Below are positions 52,661 to 63,838 of a stretch of 64,000 nt of DNA, piece after piece. The notes below the pieces were generated by a model, which was not told the DNA's origin, made no database searches, and saw nothing but the letters and a program-made list of their open reading frames with translations. How positions within the stretch are numbered: the first letter of the stretch is position 1; every line of letters begins with the position of its first letter. Made by a program: the position numbers and the translations under genes. The stretch lies in contig CM121343.1 in assembly GCA_051530055.1 (NCBI GenBank), forward strand, positions 1,426,001 through 1,490,000. Direction: 5' to 3'. This DNA is from Neoechinorhynchus agilis. Taxonomy: Eukaryota; Acanthocephala.

Positions 52661-54359
52661 GAAGGCAAGACAATGAGAGAGGTAATAATCATAAAAACAT
52701 ATTTTCGAAGCAAGCGCTTTAGTACCCATTTTGACTCTAAAGGTTCGAATTTTTGGACTAGTTTGTGTATAGTCCAGACCAACTTTTTTAAATTTAAATT
52801 TTATTTCCAGTTTAATTAAAAGAAACAAACACAATGTAATGTTTACATTCTTGTGCAATTTTGGTTTATAGAACCTAAGAATTGTTTAAATCCTAGCTTG
52901 TCAACGTATTTTTAGTATTCGGTTAAAACATAAAGTTAAACCCCCCAACCGATCTCTAAATTCGGTTTCAATAAATAGGCTATAAATGAATTTCAATTAT
53001 GTTTTATTTATAATTAATTACATCCATTTTACTGATTTTAAAGAATTCGGAATAGAAATTTGTCTCAGTTTCTCCATAGAAATTGTTAAATCCAACGTGT
53101 GCTTTAATTTTAGCTTAATGTAGTGATTTATTGTAATAAAAATGGATGCATCGATTAAGTTTGCAATGCTTAGATCTCAATTTTCATGCATACGAATTAA
53201 TAAAAGTCCAAATAATAATTCTAAATAAGATCTAAGCGAATTCGTCTTTTGTTGTAAGCTACAGGTAGATACATTCTCTCTTTCATCAATATGCGTCCCT
53301 TACAGTGACGCCAAAGCTTTACGGGCCGTTATTCTATGAGTATCTTTTTCAAGAACGCAAGTTCAATTAACAAAAAAGTTTATAAACATTCACACCACCA
53401 CACTCGGTAACTCAGCTGCCGTTCTGGTGTAATGGTCGAAAGGACGGATTGCAGTTTCCCCTTTAACAACGATTGTCCGGCTCTAGGATTTTGGGCCCAA
53501 TATTAACAATTGCGTACACTTCGACGTGCCGTGAGTACCTTCCGCCTGAAAACTATAACCAAGTAAAGCTAAACAGGATTTTATGTAATGCACAAATATA
53601 TCTATAAATTTAAAGAAGTCTTAATTTAGAAGTCGATTTAAATTCCTCTAAAATTTAAAATGTTGATTGAACTCAATTTATCTTAAATATACGTTCTCTA
53701 ACAAAAGATAGCTCAGTTGGCAGACCGGAATATTGTATATGTCGTTTGTTCAAATCCGGAGCGATTTTGACAATCCATTCTATAGCAGATTATTGAGTTC
53801 TTACCATGGATTAGAAGCTTAAAAATGTTCATATTTTTGCAATTGCAGACTGGCATTCCATTTTTTGTCTCGGCTGTCTGGTGTAGAAACGGCATTTAAT
53901 AATATGCTCTAACCGTCGATATTATGACAAATAGAGAAAGACATGTAATTCACACTATCATCGCTATCAGGCTTATGTGGAATCGAATGAATACTTTTAA
54001 CTCCTGAACTTAATCCGTCGATTTACTTCTGCATCTTTACCAAATTTTATTAGAATTAATGCTCATAGATCTGTAAAAAATAATAATTTTAACTAAAATT
54101 TCGTTATTCCGAATCATAAAAAATGAGCTACATTATTTAGCCACCAACAAAACATTTATGTTGGCGATCACCGTGATGTTTATGCGTTTTTCCTCAACGA
54201 ATCACCATTATTTAATTTTTAATATTGTCTGGGTTGTTAAACCTAACATAAAGCAAGGCGAAACTGTTAATCAGTTGCAAAAAATTGTGTTCCGCGAACT
54301 CATAGTAATAATCAGGTTCCTGTTGACCTTGGTCCTCTGGATGACCGCGAGGGGGAAAG
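52661..54359. other. AT-rich spacer with one tRNA-like region
   Basis: Mostly AT-rich and featureless apart from the tRNA-like boxes at about 53,700-53,770. It has no supported coding frame. Confidence 0.4.
53700..53770 (+). tRNA. degenerate tRNA-like sequence (tRNA-Tyr-like boxes), pseudogene or SINE head
   Basis: Box-A-like GATAGCTCAGTTGGCAGA and box-B-like GTTCAAATCCGG, about 28 bases apart, match the D and T arms of tRNA-Tyr. The acceptor stem and variable region do not fold convincingly and the anticodon arm is short, so it is a relic or the head of a SINE. Confidence 0.35.
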
Positions 54360-55454
54360 ATGGATGTAGATTATGATCAATTTAAGGTCAGTGAAGAAAT
54401 TTCCGTTATTGAGACGAATAGTAAGAAGGATGTTGTGGTGGTTTTACGCAATGAGTTTTCTGCTCCCCGCCCTTTTCATGAGGTTGTGGAAGGTAATATT
54501 GATGTTTTGTTAAGAGGTGGTCTTTGAAAGTAATTTATATGCGGCCCCCTCACCGTGGTGAATTACTAGATGCAGCGTTTAGACGTGTATTTCGTTTTCC
54601 TAGAAGGAGAGATGATTATGTTTTAAAGATTGGTAGAGAAGATTTGGGTGAATTGTCAATACATGATTTGACTAATTTTATTATGCTGAAGGTCTTAAAC
54701 CTACTAACTTTAATAACGAGGATATTTCTTGAAGCGGAAGGTATTAAATTATTTGAGGAGCTCCTTAGTTGCAAAAATATTAAATATAAGAATATATCGT
54801 GTAAAGTGAGACAACTTTAGTGTTAAACCCTCCTCCTAACATGTCAAAAGAAGAGTTAGGTTTATTTCAGAATACTTTTGGTCTAGTTCCAATTAAACAT
54901 TTGAAGAAGAGCCCATCTACGGAGCCGTATGCTTTGCTTGTGTCGGTTAGGCTGGATGAGGTGGACAAAGCTCGGGGAACTTATTTTGGATTTCTAGCAT
55001 ACTGGATCAAATTTGTTTCTCGTCGATCAGAATCGATACATGATTACGTGTTAACTCAGTGCGCTAATTGCTGCAATTGGGGTCACAATAGTTTTCAATG
55101 CTCTAACCAGGTTAAGTGTATGATGAGATGTGGTGGCCCGCATAATAAAATTAATTGTAGTAATTCTTGCACGATTACGTGTGCAAATTGTTCAGATGGG
55201 TATGAAGCATATAAATCCGGCAGCGGTGAATTATTGGAAGTTGGCGAAGCCGGATAATTCTTTGAATGGCAATGCCTAGTTTAATAAGAGGGCGGAAAAT
55301 GTTTACTGGACTGTTCAGAAGAAAAATATAGCCTAGAGAGAGGGTAAGTTTAAAGAGGAGTTTAGATGTGCTTAAGGAGAGAGTAGACAGTTTGAATAAG
55401 AACATTGAGGAGAAGCAAAAAATGATTCATGATTTATTAATATTATTGTGGCGA
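54360..55454 (+). mobile_element. LINE ORF1 fragment (family C), second copy with N-terminal part
   Basis: ATG at 54,360 (MDVDYDQFKVSEEISVIETN). A stop ends the first frame near 54,527, and frames at 54,524-54,820 (RRDDYVLKIGREDLGELS) and 54,820-55,257 (zinc knuckles CANCCNWGHNSFQC and CMMRCGGPHNKINC) continue. The DYVLKIGREDLG part matches EDFVIKIPKEAMG of LINE B ORF1. From 54,683 it is duplicate block D2. ORF2 is missing, and a short piece at 55,455-55,540 with a hammerhead-like motif follows. Confidence 0.7.
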
Positions 55455-55509
55455 TTAAGAACGTGAAAAATACATTTTTATAATTGCTAGAGTTGCCCAA
55501 TTGCCGGCG

Positions 55510-55538
55510 TTTCGGAAATTTATTCTTTCCATCTTCAG
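55510..55538 (-). ncRNA. hammerhead-like motif, D2 copy 2 only
   Basis: Minus strand: CTGAAGA, an extra T, GGAAA/TTTCC stem II, then GAAAC followed by GCCGGC. It lies in the stretch that replaces 44,217-44,307 of the first copy, so a PLE end may have been inserted or exchanged here. Confidence 0.35.
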
Positions 55539-55939
55539 GGTAACGTTAACAGTCACACAATTTGTCAAACGCGCACGTAGAACCCAGCGTTAAACTAACG
55601 CTGACGTAAGCAATCAATTATCACACTAATCGTGGAGTTTGAGAGTATTAAACATCTCATTGAATTTGATATTGATAATTGGTTTGTCGTGTTTAATGAT
55701 TAATGCTCGAAAGAACCCATTAGTAAAAAGATGAGCATGGGGGATATGGTCCTGTCGTGTGGTCCTTTTAGAAATGTGGGCAGGTATAAAAAAGGTCGGT
55801 ATAGAAGTCGATTTCAGAGGAAATGGCAAGAAGGGAAGTGGTTCCTGCTGCAAACGTGATACCGTTCCGATCATTTGTCGAAGATGAACATTGGAAAGAT
55901 TATATATAGCAGCATATGATAGTGAGTAGAATCACCGAT

Positions 55940-56495
55940 GCGGATCAGAAAAAGGCCTTGGTTCAACGACTTTTCGTCAACTGACGAAGATTCTGATCCG
56001 AGATAAGTTGCAGTTGGTGAGTTATGAGGAAATTTGCAACACGCTCTTAAGTCTGCTGGAAATGTTCGAGCACGAGGTGACGGCTCGATATAAGTTCGGT
56101 CAAGTTTTGATGAAGGCAGAACAAACTTATTCTGAATGGTTTGCTAAAGTAAAGGGAGCTGCAGAAGGCTGCAATGGATATGGTAACAAAAACATGAAGG
56201 CAGTTACTTATACGACGAAACAAAAAACTCTCAGTGCCCTCATAGGTTCTGCAAGAGGTGACTCACCGCATGGTGTTGTCTACGATATACCTTTTGGGGA
56301 TTGTAGTAGGTCCTATATTGGACAAACTAACAATCTTCCACGCAGAATCTATGAGCATAAATATGCACTGAAGCGATGTGATGGAAATTCAGCGATTGTC
56401 AATCACGTCAATACGACAGGACATTCCATCAATTTTGATGATGTCAAAATCTTAATGCGTAGTGACGATCGATATTCGCGTGTTATTGTTGAATC
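55940..56495 (+). mobile_element. chimeric Gypsy gag piece and PLE GIY-YIG piece (D2 copy 2)
   Basis: Same content as 44,691-45,258. The homology stops at 56,495, and LINE family A unit 1 starts 42 bases further on. Confidence 0.65.
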
Positions 56496-56536
56496 GATAC
56501 ACATTCACGATCGCGACATCAGCATGCGGCCGCATC

Positions 56537-57880
56537 ATGGATAACACCCAAAAATGTTTTCGCAACCTGTTGTTGCGGCGGAGGGTGGCAAACGGCCACC
56601 CAATACTCTGAAAATACCTATATCGTCTTCAACAAGAGAGCTATTGCTCTCTAAACCAAACAACCCAAGCAGCTCTCACGAGGAACTCATCTTCCTGGAG
56701 GCACCATTGAAGAAATCCAATGTTATTACTCTAAAAGCTAATCCCACTCTATCACGTGAAGAACTATTCAAACGCTTCCTTTCCCCTTGGCTTAAAACGC
56801 TGAACGACGACATCATAAGAATCAACTCTACTACATACTTCGCAGGTCAATTAAAAATATACTTCAATGGTAATCTTCATCTAAGCAACTTTCACAAGTT
56901 CATCGAAACGAATTGTGACACGTCCGGAGTTCAAATTATAAACACAAGCTACAATTCAACCTTTCTCATGAATGGATTGTCTCCTGAAATTGACACTGCA
57001 GATAAAAAAATCGTTCGAGAACAAGTTTGGATGCGAGATACTATTCTTCCTCAAATCGGCTCGTACAGCCAAGTTTATTCCCAAGGCGGTAGTAAAGGCT
57101 CCGGCCGACCGAAGGGACGCACTGATAAAGGAGAGATGTTGCTTCCAGGGGATGGAAGTTGATTTTTCAATGAATGATATTTCAAGATTAGGCGACTTTA
57201 CGTTTCCACGGTGCAGCATTTGCCAATCCTGGGGACATTGGTCCCAAAGATGCCTCACTAAAAAGTCCGTTTGCGCGTTTTGTGCGCGGAACCACCATTC
57301 GTCAACTTGCCCGAAGGACTTAAAATGTTGCGCTAACTGTAAAAAGGAAGGACATTGTGCTTTCTCGAAATCATGTCCAATTTTCAAACAATATCTCAAT
57401 TGGGCTCAAAGGACATACACAAATAACAGTGCTAAATCAGTACGTCCGGCTCCAAGTAAGATAGCAGTCCATGAATCTGCTCCCCCACCGCCGAACAAAT
57501 GACCCTCTGAGCGAACGTCCCCGGACCAAGTTTCTATCGACGAAAAACTTCGTCACTTTTCGGATAATATCATGCAGATGGTAGATCTCCGAATAAATAT
57601 GGCTATACAAGGAATCGAGAAAAGATTGGCCTCTCATCTGGATGCCCTAATGGCTACTATAAAATCACGTTTGGACAACCTGTTTCCTCACGGATCTATA
57701 GACAGCCCGATTTCTTGCAAACGTGTTCGTAAAGTGTCTCCTGTCAATCCGAACCTATCCAACTCAGATGTTGAGATGCACGAGAACGAACTCTTCGTTC
57801 GGGATATTATCCAAGAACAATCTCAGGTTTGTGAAACGGGAGTTCACAAACTTATTCAAGAATGCTCAGTACGGAGTTAA
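56537..57880 (+). pseudogene. LINE A unit 1 ORF1 (three zinc knuckles), broken by shifts
   Basis: Pieces in different frames: N-terminal (KRPPNTLKIPISSSTRELLL, SREELFKRFLSPWLKTLNDD), RRM-like middle (TTYFAGQLKIYFNGNLHLSN), and knuckles at about 57,210-57,390 (CSICQSWGHWSQRC, CAFCARNHHSSTC, CANCKKEGHCAFSKSC). A C-terminal helix follows (VDLRINMAIQGIEKRLASHL), then the end motif FVRDIIQEQSQVCETGVHKL. Frame changes lie at about 57,010 and just after 57,500, plus one near the start. It binds nucleic acid in the LINE particle. The end overlaps the ORF2 start by 19 bases. Confidence 0.8.
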
Positions 57881-60249
57881 GGATCGTGCAGTGGAACTCT
57901 GGCGGACGGGTTAGTATCCATAGACGGCTCTCAGAGGCCTGGCGGTGCAGCATCATCTTTATTCAGGAGTCCAAGTCTGTCTATAATGTTCACGACCTAC
58001 CTCAAGGTCTAAGCTCACTGACCGAACAATTTGTCTTATTCTGTACCCCTCCTCATTCGCCCAATTCCCAAGTTCTACTATCTTTTTTCCTGCCTTCTCT
58101 CGGTCCCACACAGATCACATCGTTTTCCTCCGATGATCTGTCTTATTCAATTTTTTCATTTTGTATTAAAGGCTCTAAACTTCTATTAGCTAACATCTAT
58201 GTCCGGCCCCATAAGATACATCTCCCTCGCAATAAGTCCATTTTGAAGAACATCTTAGGGTCAGGTATTGACTTTTGTTTTGCCGACTTTAATGATCCTT
58301 CGCAGAAATGGATCAATTCTATTATTCGTTCTGGAGAATCCCACAACCTCATTACGCCCGATTATCCTACTTTTACTGACGGATCTTCATCCTCGTACCT
58401 GGATCTGTGTATATACCGAAAAAGTGGCTTCTACAAACCTATTTTAATTTCTCAATCCTCTCTATTCCAAGTCGCTGGACACGACGTTTTAACTTGGGAG
58501 CTCGACAAGAACGTTCTGTTATCGTCTCTTTAATGCTGCTACCCGCTTTTATCTCTCTGGGTCAAAATCCTCCGAGCTTAAAGATATTAACAATTTTTTG
58601 GCTGACACTAGTAACAATTTCCTTACCACAGTTAGGAGATCAGTAGGAGTACCTCGGAAATCCAACCTATTATCCCTTTATGGTAGGGAACTCTTTAAAG
58701 CTAAGGCAGCGGGCGACACTAGATCCTGTAAGTTTTGGTCATCTCTTTACTGGCCGTGCAAGGTCAGATTCCAGATCGCCCAAGATCGCAAAATGATCAG
58801 CAAGTATCTACCCCATTCATCGGAATGGTGGAGAGTTGTAAACCGGAAACGCTCCTTCCCCTGGAAAAGGGCAGCTGCAGCCTGGATTAGATCTTCAGGC
58901 TTTGATACAGTCATCAGGGCGCTTTGTTCCGAACACTCGAATGAGGCCAGTCCGATCCCCATAGCCACCAACTTCATACTTCCCAAACCACGGAGAATTG
59001 ATCTCACCAAAAAGGATTTTTTACAGTGGTGGACCTCTAAGAACCTCACCTCATGCAACGGCTCTTCAGCCTGTTTTAAAGCAACCAACGTTTTGAGCAG
59101 GGATAACATAGCATCCTTTGCCAGTGTCATGCTACTAGCCTCTCCTGAAGAATGGTCAGAAATTAATATTTCAAAAAGGATTTTCCTACGCAAGGGTAAG
59201 GTTCGATCAATATCTTCTTCGGGAAATGTGAGACCAATCTCTATCCAAAACTCTTTGGTTTCCATCTATGAGAGAGTCTTAGCAAAGCGGATTGTCGAGT
59301 TCTCCTGTGAGCATGATCTCATCGATAGACGATGCCATGGTTTCGTTCCCGGCAGATCAGTTCATTCCGCTATGAACGAAATTATACGTAATTTTGGACA
59401 GAACCGTCGTGCCATGAATATCTTGATTTCGTTTGATATCAGCAAGGCATTTGACAATATTAATATCGATTTTATCTTAAATATCTTACGCTTTTTAACT
59501 TTCCTTTCAATTTCATAGCTAGGGTTCACAATACCCTGAAGTCCAAACGGTTTTTCTTCTCGGATGATCCCGCTCGCTTGGTTTACTATCAGGTTAAAGG
59601 AGTTCCCCAAGGCTCTCCTTTATCACCGATTCTTTTCTGTTTGGCCTCCCAATATATTGTTCAAAACTGTAAAATCTGTCGTTCAATCACCATGTACGCG
59701 GACGACCTCACCGTGGTTATAAAAGAGAGCAACTATGTACAAGCTCAAAAGAAGCTTGCAGCAGTTCTCAATTTCCTAAAAGAAAAACTTCCACACATGG
59801 GGCTTGCACTAAATAATAATAATAAGACCAAGTTTCTAATAAAATCAAAATCCGTCGTTGGTAAGCGACACATTAGAGACTTTGTCAAGAGGTTTTTCGC
59901 CCTTGATTTTTTCCCGGTTTTTCATAGACTCAACATTCTGGGCTTTACCCTCAGTAGTAATCTGTCATTCTCGGCTGACCTGAATAAGATGAAACGACTC
60001 TTCAAATGTGCTAATGCCAAAGCAAAGCGTGCTGCCCGACTAGGCCTCAATCTTAAGTCTAGCAAATCTATATGGAACGCGTGGGCCATATCTGGTCTAG
60101 TCTTCTATTCTAGAGGACGACCGCCCGAACAACGCCAGAGCTTCCGATGCACCTTCCTGAGACTCTGCTCCACTCTCCCTTTCGCATGGGCAAACACCGT
60201 CGACTGGACCGCCAAAGTGGATAAATGGACAGCCATCGGCAATGATTGA
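57862..60249 (+). pseudogene. LINE A unit 1 ORF2 (APE endonuclease, reverse transcriptase), broken
   Basis: Endonuclease 57,862-58,533: LRIVQWNSGGR, IFIQESKSV (catalytic Glu), LANIYVRPHK, ADFNDPSQ in place of GDFND, and VAGHDVLTW. Linker and RT in 58,598-59,518: SSSGNVRPISIQNSLVSIYE, HGFVPGRSVHSAM and LISFDISKAFDNINIDF (first Asp). Continuing at 59,578-60,249: KGVPQGSPLSPILFCLASQY, TMYADDLTVVI (Asp pair), and the C-terminal AWAISGLVFYSRGRPPEQRQ. Frame changes occur near 58,530 and 59,515. The catalytic residues are otherwise present. No RNase H is recognised. Confidence 0.85.
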
Positions 60250-60306
60250 AACGTTTGATTGACTCAGTCTTTCTCACATGGTCCTTTGCGAATAAATTTT
60301 TTTATC
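60250..60306 (+). other. 57-bp spacer between LINE units 1 and 2
   Basis: Ends GCGAATAAAT then TTATCATGG. It contains AATAAA and runs straight into the next ORF1 start. The next spacer (63,767-63,838) ends in the same way. Confidence 0.7.
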
Positions 60307-61367
60307 ATGGATAACAAGTTGTCGTGGATGGACATGTGCAGTTTTCAATGCCAAGAATATTGCACTGCTCATCTCAATGTCACTCAGAAACCTCCCGACC
60401 CTCCTGATGATTGTGAGGGTTTTAAGGATAGCGGCATAAGGCCGCCCAATACATTAAAGATACCTATCTCTTCGGATAGACTAAAGGAACTTAGACTTCA
60501 TCAATCAAAAGTCAGCTCGACCAAACATAAGTATTTGAAACTTCCTACAAAAAAATGGCCCTTCGCCATCACTATTATTTCAAACCCGATTTTGCCCAGA
60601 GAATCCCTTTATAAGGATTATCTCGGACCTTGGCTTAAAACCTTCAACGACGATGTCCAACGATGACTTTACCTTTCCCAGATGTGCTGGATGTCAGGAA
60701 TGGGGACACTGGGTACAACAATGCCCTTCCAAGAAGATCGTCTGCGCTTTTTGCGCTGAATCTCACCATAGTAATGCTTGCCCCAGAAAGTTAAAGAAAT
60801 GTGCGAACTGTGACAATTTGGGTCACTGTGCCTTCGCGAAGTCATGTTTAGCGTTCAAAGAATACGCTAATTGGGCCCTGAATCCAATGTCGCTAGCGCA
60901 GATCAGCAATGGTGTTAGGCCTGTCAGGAATTTCACTTCCAGCGAAAACACACAACGATGGCATTCAACTTCTATCCTTCCTCCTTCGACAAACCACTCA
61001 AACAAGTTAATTGATAATAGCCTTTCATCAAATAACATCTCCTCTTCGAATCTCGACCGTGTCTTAAACGACTTCTCGGCAAATATTATGAAGATGGTAG
61101 ACCTCAGAATTACGACGGCTATCAACAATCTGGAAAAACGGTTCAACTATCTTACAGAGCTTTAATCGGCTAAATTATGCATCGGTCGAAGGTAAATCTT
61201 CAGTAGCCAAAAGACCTCTTAATCAATCGTTGGAATGCGTCGATGTGGAAGGAAATATCGATACGAACGTTGACGAACTCTTTGTGAAACAAATAATTGA
61301 CGAGCAAAGAGTAGTATGCGACGAGGGTATCTCTGATTTAATCAAGAGACGAAGAGCAATATTATGA
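60307..61367 (+). pseudogene. LINE A unit 2 ORF1 (internally deleted)
   Basis: N-terminal piece MDNKLSWMDMCSFQCQEYC, then QKPPDPPDDCEGF and IRPPNTLKIPISSDRLKELR, to LGPWLKTFNDD at about 60,650. The RRM-like middle present in other copies is missing and the frame changes. It resumes with DDFTFPRCAGCQEWGHWVQQ, CAFCAESHHSNAC, CANCDNLGHCAFAKSC and VDLRITTAINNLEKRF. After a further frame change the C-terminal motif VKQIIDEQRVVCDEGISDLI is seen. The stop TGA at 61,365-61,367 overlaps the ORF2 ATG (ATGA). Confidence 0.8.
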
Positions 61368-63766
61368 CAGAAGTAAGGTTGGTACAGTGGAACGCAGGTG
61401 GTCGAGCCAGTTTGCCTATTATAGCATCCACAGCCCATAATGCCGAAATAATTTTCATTCAAGAAGCCAAGTGCGTATATCGCTTGGCAGATCTGCCCGA
61501 CTCTATAGCGAATCTCAGCTCTAATTCCTTAATCTTCATTACTCTTCCATTTAAGCCCAACTCCCAGGGCATATTATCTATTTCTAGAGCGAGTCTCATT
61601 CCATCGCTTATCTGTAACTTTGTCAGTTTGGATTTATCTTATGCCCTTTTTTCTGTAATCCCCGATTGTAAAAAAGTTTCGGTGGCGAATGTTTACTTTC
61701 GACCGAATAAAATTCATCATAGAGCTATCAAAGACATACTTAAAAGTCTATTGCTCTCGGGGGTCGATCTCCTTTTCGGCGATTTTAATGACCCATCCGG
61801 TAAGTGGATTCGAGCGATCGTTCGTATCACTGACCATCATGAAGTTATTTGCCCTCATCTCCCAACTTTCATACCAGAGGTTGCTCGTTCTTAGACATAT
61901 GCATAGCAAAGAAAGGCTTGCATTTGAGGCCAATAGTGTCCTCACAAACTGCAGTTTTTAATAGCTGTGGGCATGACGCGATCCTATGGAACCTCTCTAA
62001 TAACTCCCTATTGAATAGGAAATTCAAACTGGCTTCACATAATATCCACTTTTTTAATTTGGCTGCTAGGATATCCCTCAATACTAGTCAATCATCTTCT
62101 CTTTACGAAATAATGTCCTTGCCGAAGCAAGTGACTCATTTCTGACAGTAGTGTCTAAGCGCAATTTCGCGTCTACTAAGCCCCGGCTTCTGAATTTATA
62201 TGGGAAACAATTGTTTTTAGCTCGTTCGGATGGTAATCAGGTGGCAGCTAAGTTTTGGTCTTCCCTTTATTGGCCATGTCGGTCTAGATATCAAATGTCG
62301 TGTGATATAAGAGCGATCGAGTCTTTAGTTCCCTACTCCTCTCAATGGTGGCGAATAGCATCCAAAAAAGTTTTGTCTCCTGGAAGAGGGCGGCGGACGC
62401 CTGGATTAGGGAGGCTGGGATTCCCCGTGTGGTGGCCGATCTGTGCACAGAACATTCAGCTGGTTGCTCTAACATCCCAGTCCATCTCGAGTTTTTGCCC
62501 ATCAAACGCCATAGACAGGATCTTTCTGCTAATGACATAATTAAGGTTTAGCGGCCAAAAAATCTATCCTCCTCAAATAGTAAATCCGATTCCTTTAAGA
62601 CCACAAATGTTCTATCTGAGGAGAATGTTGACCATATAGCAAGGGCCTTGGTACGAGCTCCGCCACAAGAGTGGGGTTCGATTAATCTGGCAAAACGCAT
62701 ATTTCTAGTGAAAGACAAACGTCGAAAAATATCATCAGTCAACGATGTTCGGCCTATCTCCATACAAAACTCCTTAGTCTCGATTTACGAGAGAGCTCTT
62801 GCCCGATACATTTTGGAGTTTGCGGTGGAGCACAATTGAGTTGACCCACGTTGCCACGGGTTTCTATCAGGGAAATCGGTGCACTCAGCAATTAGGGAGA
62901 TCGCCAATCATTTGTACAATAATCAAAACTCAACGAACTTATTGATTTCGTTTGATATATCCCGGGCATTTGACAACATCAATATATACTTTATCATTAA
63001 TATTCTTAAATTCTTTGATTTTCCGTACAATATCATCGCTCGGGTCTCTAATACATTAAGGTCTAAATCCTTTTTCTTCCAAGACGATCCCGTTAATAGC
63101 ACATATTATCAGACCAAAGGAGTTCCTCAGGGTTCTCCGCTGTCCCCTATACTCTTCTGCCTCGCCACCCAGTTTATCATACAGAACTGCAGGGTCTGCA
63201 AAGCCATCTCCATCTACGCAGACGATATGACTGCGGCCATTAAGGAGGTCAATTATCTGCGAGCTAAAAAACAGCTTCTCGCTCTCTTAACTTTTCTTGA
63301 AAACACACTACCTATGATGGGTCTGCAGCCGAACCCCAAGAAAACCCAGTTTATTATTAAATCCAAGTCACGAACGGGCAAAATAAAGCTTTTGGAGGCA
63401 TTCAACAATTTTTTTGGTACCAATATTAACAGAACCTCCTCTAAGCTGACCATTTTGGGTTATTCATTTACGGCTAATTTCTCCCCCTTTCATGACTTAG
63501 CCAAACTTAAAAAATTATTAAAACTTGCGAACATAAAGGCACGAAGACCTCAACGGCTAGGCCATCCTTTGAAGTGTATTCGTTCAGTTTGGAACGCATG
63601 GGCTATTTCGGGCCTTGTTTTTTACTCCCGCGGCCGACCACCTGACCAACGTATGGTATTCCGCAATACCTTCCTTAAAGCTCTCCAACATCTTCAATAC
63701 CCTTTTGCGCATACTACAGATTGGTCCGACAAAACGTACCGATGGATCGACTTAAAAATGTCCTGA
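61364..63766 (+). pseudogene. LINE A unit 2 ORF2 (APE endonuclease, reverse transcriptase), broken
   Basis: Endonuclease: VRLVQWNAGGRASL, IFIQEAKCV, VANVYFRPNKI, FGDFNDPSGKW, and SCGHDAILWNL after a frame change near 61,885. Middle pieces at 62,150-62,840 are in changing frames (KFWSSLYWPCRSRYQ; NDVRPISIQNSLVSIYERAL). RT 62,879-63,766 is one 295-codon frame with LLISFDISRAFDNINI, KGVPQGSPLSPILFCLATQF, SIYADDMTAAIKE and AWAISGLVFYSRGRPPDQR. The RT core is intact, whereas the linker is damaged at about four places. Confidence 0.85.
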
Positions 63767-63838
63767 ATCGCTATCCTCACTGTCCGATCCAAAATTTGTA
63801 AATACATTGCGATTCCTAACGAATAAATCCTTGTTATC
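63767..63838 (+). other. 72-bp spacer between LINE units 2 and 3
   Basis: Ends ACGAATAAATCC then TTATCATGG, similar to 60,287-60,309. AATAAA is present. Confidence 0.7.

Larger units (their letters stand above)
54683..56495. repeat. duplicated block D2, second copy
   Basis: Direct-orientation duplicate of 43,445-45,258. It is continuous with LINE ORF1 sequence on its left, showing that this arrangement is the more complete one. Confidence 0.85.
56537..60249 (+). mobile_element. LINE family A, unit 1 of a head-to-tail array
   Basis: ORF1 and ORF2 of a jockey/I-like LINE. It begins at ATCATGGATAAC and ends about 57 bases before the same start word of unit 2. No poly(A) tail is seen. AATAAA lies in the spacer. 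Both ORFs are interrupted, so the unit is dead, but similarity to unit 2 is clear at the protein level. Confidence 0.8.
60307..63766 (+). mobile_element. LINE family A, unit 2 of a head-to-tail array
   Basis: Starts ATCATGGATAAC and contains ORF1 (with an internal loss of about 330 bases) and ORF2 through its stop at 63,766. It is followed by a 72-bp spacer and unit 3. Dead, with several interruptions in the endonuclease-to-RT part. Confidence 0.8.

Noticed and set aside
53416-53500. Possible second tRNA-like region (CTGGTGTAATGGTCG)
   Set aside because: Only a box-A-like word is present. No box B follows at a suitable distance.
58747-59265. 172-codon minus-strand frame inside LINE A unit 1
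   Set aside because: Fully antisense to a clear LINE linker/RT frame with conserved motifs.
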